Assembly: GCA_900314885.1 (NCBI GenBank)
Contig: OMWY01000012.1
Coordinates: 59,638 to 123,637, forward strand
Origin: an uncultured Eubacteriales bacterium
GTDB lineage: Bacteria > Bacillota > Clostridia > Lachnospirales > Lachnospiraceae
Direction: 5' to 3'
DNA: 64,000 bases
Made by a program: the position numbers and the translations under genes. The notes under the pieces are model-generated. The model was not told the DNA's origin. It worked only from the letters and a program-made list of their open reading frames with translations, and ran no database searches. This document shows, piece after piece, positions 59,858-64,000 of the stretch. Positions within the stretch are counted from its first letter, which is position 1, and every line of letters begins with the position of its first letter.

Positions 59858-60833
59858 GCATATAGTCGGCATTACTTCCAGACGGGCAGAATACAGGCTC
59901 GAGCTTGAGAGAAAAATTACAGTCATCAAGGGAAAAAGCGGCACCGGCAAAAGCTCTGTGATCCGCCTTGTTTCGGACTATCTGGAACTTGGCAAAGATT
60001 CCGGAATAAAGGTTACCGTAAGTTCATCGACGAGGCTTCTTGTACTGACGAACTCATCAGATTGGGACACGGTTATGCCATCACTTCGTAATACGATCAT
60101 ATTTTTTGATGAGGACGTAAGGTACATATATACTGAAGCATTCCAGAAGGCACTTTGGACGGCTGACTGCTATGCTGTTATTATATCGAGAAGTGGACAG
60201 TTCACAGGTCTTCCCTTTGCTGTTTCAAGCATTTACGAACTTGTAACGGAAAGGAATGGAAAGAATACAATTACTTCAATGTATCATCTATACGAAGAAA
60301 AGCATAAGCGAAATGATTTCGACCTGGTTGTGACGGAAGATTCCAATTCCGGATACGAAATGGCAAAGTATGCCTTTGACTCGGAGAAGATGAGAGTTAT
60401 TTCCGCGGGAGGAAATGCTTCTGTTTATAGAACCCTAATGAAGAACGGAGGGGAAAATGACCAGATTTGCGTGGATGTCGACGGAGCGGCATTCGGTCCA
60501 TATATAGAACCGGTTCTAAAGTTTGCGGAGCTGCAAGGTACAATCTCGGTTTCAGCACCGGAATCATTCGAGTTCATTCTTCTGCATTTGGATTCGGTAA
60601 TGAAGCATTTGTCTCTGGATCATGGTGAACTCTCAAGGACATACGATTTTTGCGACAGCAAGGATTTTATTACCTGGGAGAGATATTACGAAAATCTTTT
60701 GAACGAGATTACTACGGAGCATTTGGGATTTTCATATGGAAAGAGCAAACTAAATCCATATTTCCTGAATGGACGATGCGCTGAATTGTTTATAGAGCAG
60801 ATTTGTAAGTCTTTTATAAAGCGCAGAGAATAG
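59847..60833 (+). CDS. P-loop ATPase partner of DUF4869
   Basis: A 328-residue P-loop protein: VIKGKSGTGKSSVIRLVSDY (Walker A near residue 32), RNTIIFFDEDVRYIYTE (Walker B-like near residue 88), then YAVIISRSGQF resembling sensor-1. The C-terminal half is unassigned, with a D-rich stretch QICVDVDGAAFGPYIEPVL like TOPRIM/OLD or kinase C-terminal parts. The function of the DUF4869-ATPase pair is unknown. Confidence 0.6.
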   Translation: MKGKHIVGITSRRAEYRLELERKITVIKGKSGTGKSSVIRLVSDYLELGKDSGIKVTVSSSTRLLVLTNSSDWDTVMPSLRNTIIFFDEDVRYIYTEAFQKALWTADCYAVIISRSGQFTGLPFAVSSIYELVTERNGKNTITSMYHLYEEKHKRNDFDLVVTEDSNSGYEMAKYAFDSEKMRVISAGGNASVYRTLMKNGGENDQICVDVDGAAFGPYIEPVLKFAELQGTISVSAPESFEFILLHLDSVMKHLSLDHGELSRTYDFCDSKDFITWERYYENLLNEITTEHLGFSYGKSKLNPYFLNGRCAELFIEQICKSFIKRRE

Positions 60834-60837
60834 ACAT

Positions 60838-60866
60838 AAGCGTCCTGCAACAGGGATGCTTTTTTA
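60838..60866 (+). terminator. Rho-independent terminator
   Basis: AGCGTCCTG and CAGGGATGCT pair with one bulge around CAA, followed by TTTTTT. Confidence 0.65.
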
Positions 60867-60905
60867 GTATCCCAAGATGATGTGAAGAAGAGAAGGAGTA
60901 TCAAT

Positions 60906-61244
60906 TTGAGCAGGACGACAGAAGACCCGATTGTTATTAGGATTATAGAATTAATGGCCGCGCAGCATATCACGCAGAGGACATTGACAGCTGAGCTGGG
61001 ACTTACGAATGCGGCATTCACGAAGTGGAAGAATGGCGAGAACAGATCATATCTTAAATACATGGACCAACTCAGCAAGATTCTGAATGTATCGGTAGAA
61101 TATCTGATGTATGGAGACAAAGATTCGGACGGAAGTGATTCTGCCACAAGCAGAGAGCACCTGATCAAAGCTATTGAAGGGCTGACAGAACCAGAGAGAC
61201 AGTACTTCCTGGAAATGATAAAGGGATATAAAAAGTTGAAATGA
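60906..61244 (+). CDS. XRE/Cro-CI family regulator
   Basis: A 112-residue protein with an N-terminal helix-turn-helix: ELMAAQHITQRTLTAELGLT, then NAAFTKWKNGENRSYLKYM and LSKILNVSVEYLMYG, as in lambda repressor-like proteins. The C-terminal helix (EPERQYFLEMIKGYKKLK) may dimerise. TTG start, AAGGAG 7 nt upstream. Candidate regulator for the operator at 59291. Confidence 0.8.
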   Translation: MSRTTEDPIVIRIIELMAAQHITQRTLTAELGLTNAAFTKWKNGENRSYLKYMDQLSKILNVSVEYLMYGDKDSDGSDSATSREHLIKAIEGLTEPERQYFLEMIKGYKKLK

Positions 61245-61282
61245 TGAGTCGACAGGCTCTATTTTTTGCAGGTTTTTAGCTT

Positions 61283-61696
61283 GTGTCACCGTATTCTATC
61301 TGCGAAAAATACCTGCTTCAAGTGCGGGATTTAGGATGTGATGCCAAAGACATAGTAGTTTATGAGGAGATTAGTGACTCAAAAGCTATTGTTGACAGGC
61401 TTATTGAACTCAGAACAGCTCGTGGGCTTTCACAACCTAAGTTTGCTGAAACAGTAGGCTGTGCTTTTAGCTTGGTTTCCGCTCTTGAGAGAGGTGACAA
61501 AAAGCCATCAAAAAATTTTCTGATGAAAGTCGCAAAAGCATTTAATGTGACCTATTCATGGTTGTTTAACGGAGTAGATAGTAGTGAAGAGCAAAAGGAG
61601 AAGGAGATGAGTGAAATAATAGACTACCTTTCCGATAATGCTCTTGCAAGAGAAAGAGTACTTGAATTAATAAGAAACGGAAAACTTGAGAAATGA
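61283..61696 (+). CDS. XRE/Cro-CI family regulator
   Basis: A 137-residue protein with about 40 N-terminal residues (YLLQVRDLGCDAKDIVVYEE) ahead of the HTH: LIELRTARGLSQPKFAETVG, then CAFSLVSALERGDKKPSKNFL and KAFNVTYSWLFNG. The start (GTG) is uncertain because no clear ribosome site is visible. A second, different regulator next to 60906. Confidence 0.75.
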   Translation: MSPYSICEKYLLQVRDLGCDAKDIVVYEEISDSKAIVDRLIELRTARGLSQPKFAETVGCAFSLVSALERGDKKPSKNFLMKVAKAFNVTYSWLFNGVDSSEEQKEKEMSEIIDYLSDNALARERVLELIRNGKLEK

Positions 61697-61763
61697 GAGA
61701 TAAAAAATCCCGAACGTAATTCGCAGGTTGAATGCGGTGACACATTGGAAAGAATGCGGAAAT

Positions 61764-61800
61764 CCCTCGGTGCCTCGGCAGCGGTGCCGAGGGTATTTTG
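61764..61800 (+). terminator. Terminator after the regulator gene
   Basis: CCCTCGG (61764-61770) pairs with CCGAGGG (61787-61793), with additional inner pairing, followed by TATTTT. Confidence 0.6.
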
Positions 61801-61818
61801 TAAAAGAAAAATATATGT

Positions 61819-61859
61819 TGCGACAGTCTAGTATTTATCAGGGGCTGCGGGCTGTCGCA
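61819..61859. repeat. 8-bp inverted repeat
   Basis: TGCGACAG (61819-61826) and CTGTCGCA (61852-61859) flank a 25-nt loop. There is no T run, so it is not a terminator. It may be a protein-binding site or an element end. The rest of 61860-61975 shows nothing else. Confidence 0.4.
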
Positions 61860-61975
61860 TAAATTTTATAACTACAGATACAACTACAGCGAAAATCGGA
61901 AGGCTGTTGTAGGAGAATGATTCTGGAAGGGGTGTTCAGTCCAATGCGGCAATTTTCATTATATGGTATACTGTT

Positions 61976-62446
61976 TTACGGGGCTTTACCTGTGTCAGCC
62001 ATGTTTTCCGCGAGAAAGGCAAAGGCTTCTGACACGGATCTTCTCAGACGAAACTCGGACGGATGGAAATAGTTGAGCTGCATGGCGCAGTGATATCGGT
62101 TCTTTGATCCAATCAATATATTGATGATCACCGGCGCAACACCGGCAGATAGAAGAAAGTCACAATATGTATTCCGCGCCTGATAAGTGTTAGGATGCTT
62201 CATGCCATAGGTGTCGTCAATGATTTTCAGCTGTTCTATGATAGAATTCCTGATCTTTTTGTAAGGACTCCCTTCTGAACGAAGTCCTGATACATAAGCG
62301 ATCGTGCTTTTCAGAGAACCGGAAAAAGACGGATGAACAGGGATCAGACGCTGGTTTGCCAGTACATCCGTTTTTCTGACATACAGGAGGTGCGCTGCCA
62401 TAGCGGAACAGGGATTACAATAAGGCCATTTAAAGTGTGAGATCAA
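61976..62446 (-). CDS. Tyrosine-recombinase-like C-terminal domain (uncertain)
   Basis: A minus-strand frame of 156 codons. HPNTYQARNTYCDFLLSAGV, APVIINILIGSKNRY and AMQLNYFHPSE follow the order of the H-x-x-R ... Gx(H) ... Y region of tyrosine recombinases (catalytic Tyr would be in LNYFHP). The canonical RH pair is altered, so it may be a degenerate or unrelated protein. No core-binding domain is present upstream. Confidence 0.35.
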   Translation of the reverse strand: MISHFKWPYCNPCSAMAAHLLYVRKTDVLANQRLIPVHPSFSGSLKSTIAYVSGLRSEGSPYKKIRNSIIEQLKIIDDTYGMKHPNTYQARNTYCDFLLSAGVAPVIINILIGSKNRYHCAMQLNYFHPSEFRLRRSVSEAFAFLAENMADTGKAP

Positions 62447-62540
62447 GACGCTTTAATAAGTATACCCTAAATACGCTATTTTTCGCACCAGATGCAATGA
62501 AATGCTCTTCAACCTTGGCTCATCCTTACTTGAGGAAACT

Positions 62541-63347
62541 ATGAGAAACCTTGATAAATTAACAAAAAAACACTTGACGGGAAGCATTCCAATTTTTGAT
62601 GAGGCATATTTAAGAAGAAAAGTTAATGAATATTTGGTGCAGTATTGCGCATTTATGAATATAGAAGAGTTTCCAAATTTTAATATAGATTTCTATACTA
62701 TAAATCTTGAATTGGTTGATAGTATTGGTTTTGGAGCTTCGGCACAAGCACAGTATTTACCAAAAGAAGATAGACATATATTAAAAGTATGCAGGAATTT
62801 TGAAGTTCATAAATATATTTTATTTCATGAATTTACTCATATTCTAGATGCAGAAGTTTATGCAAAAAAAGATTCTGCCAAATATATGTATGAAAGCGGA
62901 TATACTGAGTATCACGCGTCCCAAGTAGAATTTATGTGTTTACTTGAGGCTAAGAGTATATCAGATAAGAATATATCATTCTGTTCTGAAAACACTATTT
63001 CTACATTAACAGGGAATCAGAAGATTGGAGACTATGTAGAAGGAAAACATGAATTAGCTGTGGCATTGATGAGCAGAGAAGATTATCCGAAAGATATTGA
63101 AATGCTTAAGTCTGCGGTTGGAGCACTCTATAATTATTGGGGACTGAGATCAATCTGTAAAATGTATAATCAAAGTTACAAAGAAAATGTAGATAATACA
63201 GCAATAAAAAAAGTTATCGATCCATACTTGTTTGAAGTAACAAATGCTTTTATGGATGGTTTTTTTGATAAAAGTAAAGTTGAGTTGAGCTTTGTACCAT
63301 ATTCAAATATAGTTATGCCAGTAGCAACTAAGTTGTGTGGAAAATAG
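62541..63347 (+). CDS. HExxH metallopeptidase-like protein
   Basis: A 268-residue soluble protein with a zinc-protease-type motif YILFHEFTHILDAEVYAK near residue 95. Downstream YTEYHASQVEFMCLLEA offers a possible third ligand. No signal peptide. Family not named; it is unlike the ImmA/IrrE protein at 20468. ATG 62541 is chosen because TGAGGA precedes it, although the frame is open from 62502. Confidence 0.6.
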   Translation: MRNLDKLTKKHLTGSIPIFDEAYLRRKVNEYLVQYCAFMNIEEFPNFNIDFYTINLELVDSIGFGASAQAQYLPKEDRHILKVCRNFEVHKYILFHEFTHILDAEVYAKKDSAKYMYESGYTEYHASQVEFMCLLEAKSISDKNISFCSENTISTLTGNQKIGDYVEGKHELAVALMSREDYPKDIEMLKSAVGALYNYWGLRSICKMYNQSYKENVDNTAIKKVIDPYLFEVTNAFMDGFFDKSKVELSFVPYSNIVMPVATKLCGK

Positions 63348-63362
63348 ATTAGGAGTTGAGAT

Positions 63363-63926
63363 GTGATAGATATGGGCTTTAATTATCTGATAGGTTCTTT
63401 TCTAGATGTTCCGGCAGATTATGATTATAAAAACAGACCAGATCCAGACTCGAATGGATGTAAAAAACTATATGACGATATGGTGAGTTTGTTTTTTAGC
63501 GATTATGATGCTATCAATTTAGAGCAGCAGTTCCATTTTAAAGGACCATTATGGAAAAACAAGATTGCTTGGGACAAGTATAAAAAACTGAATAATCGTA
63601 ATCCGGCTAAGAGAACGAATTTAAAGTGTCCACCTTTTTATACAATTAAGTATAATGATTATTTACTATCGACCGATTATATTGGACCTTCAATCTTCTG
63701 GGCGGAGAATGCAGGATTATCGCAGACCGAGATTGTAGAAATCCTAAATGTCGGACGAACTATTGGTGGACATATAGCTTGGCCGCGTGGGGGTGGCTCC
63801 GAGATAGAGACTATTAATCAAGCTAGGGGTGGTGAAGATACGTTTTATGATCGAATTGATTGGACGTTATATTTATTAAAAATATATTATGAAATGGATA
63901 ATAAGGAAGGGGTCAGGCCCCATTAA
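63363..63926 (+). CDS. DUF6994 family protein
   Basis: A 187-residue protein with GFNYLIGSFLDVPADYD at the start and VGRTIGGHIAWPRGGGSEIE ... INQARGGEDTFYDRIDWTLYLLK near the end. I recognise this as DUF6994, of unknown function, often found in accessory DNA of Clostridia. GTG start with AGGAG 7 nt upstream. The last codons run into the palindromic GGGGTCAGGCCCC, which resembles GGGTCAGACCCC at 17025-17036 in the pilus debris. Confidence 0.65.
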   Translation: MIDMGFNYLIGSFLDVPADYDYKNRPDPDSNGCKKLYDDMVSLFFSDYDAINLEQQFHFKGPLWKNKIAWDKYKKLNNRNPAKRTNLKCPPFYTIKYNDYLLSTDYIGPSIFWAENAGLSQTEIVEILNVGRTIGGHIAWPRGGGSEIETINQARGGEDTFYDRIDWTLYLLKIYYEMDNKEGVRPH

Positions 63927-64000
63927 GAAAATATAAACTGAAAATGAGCTAAATATTATTTCTAATTGAGGAATATGACAATAAAAGCTTGAAAACAGGG

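Noticed and set aside
63908..63925. GGGGTCAGGCCCC as a terminator
   Set aside because: The palindrome has a short loop but no T run follows; a similar sequence at 17025 suggests a small dispersed motif instead.

Overview
The window looks like a moderately AT-rich genome of a Gram-positive anaerobe of the class Clostridia, most likely Lachnospiraceae. This rests on recognised families (AAA-ATPase-like/PD-(D/E)XK proteins, DUF4422-GT8 and Fe-S/pyruvyl-transferase fusions, DUF4869, DUF6994, DUF6718, Rpn nucleases), on clear Shine-Dalgarno sequences and on dense ATGA overlaps. No rRNA or tRNA gene was seen, so species cannot be named.

Layout. (1) 0.4-12.5 kb: a promoter with a structured leader, then a surface-polysaccharide operon with two GT2 transferases, a Wzx flippase, a complete GtrII-GtrA-GtrB side-branch glucosylation set, a Wzy-like polymerase, a WbaP-type initiating transferase and a DUF1972 rhamnosyltransferase. 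An AAA-ATPase/nuclease gene and the fossil of a second one lie inside it. (2) 12.5-23.5 kb: an array of small, mostly toxin-antitoxin-like modules (RelA/SpoT-like, three PIN pairs, ImmA/IrrE-DUF4411, an Rpn nuclease). They are separated by copies of a palindrome-rich repeat and mixed with debris of a type IV pilus locus. (3) 23.5-38.1 kb: a second polysaccharide block with acyltransferase, nucleotidyltransferase, UDP-galactopyranose mutase, five glycosyltransferase or Stealth-type genes, an ABC exporter (Wzm/Wzt), and two large fusion proteins. (4) 38.2-52.9 kb: GT-C side-branch enzymes, a dead IS4-type element with an 8-bp target duplication, a second GtrB and GtrA, and the CDP-3,6-dideoxyhexose pathway. 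(5) 52.9-56.1 kb: a SLATT/TIR-like/HEPN/Nudix/HNH insert before rfbG, possibly anti-phage. (6) 57.3-64 kb: decayed Mu/Tni-like transposon genes, a DUF4869-ATPase-regulator operon under a palindromic operator, a recombinase-like fragment, a metallopeptidase-like gene and a DUF6994 gene.

Two signals stand out. First, four surface-sugar genes carry G8-G9 tracts. Two of them (an acyltransferase and a GtrII-like glucosyltransferase) are out of frame exactly at the tract and would each be restored by losing one G. One (YfhO-like) is in frame. One (a CDP-sugar reductase) changes between two C-termini. This looks like slipped-strand phase variation of the surface polysaccharide. Second, the repeat/toxin-antitoxin array resembles a cassette array without an integrase in view. 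Its promoter-leader unit occurs three times: one copy ends in an intrinsic terminator, one has lost the terminator precisely, and one heads the polysaccharide operon.
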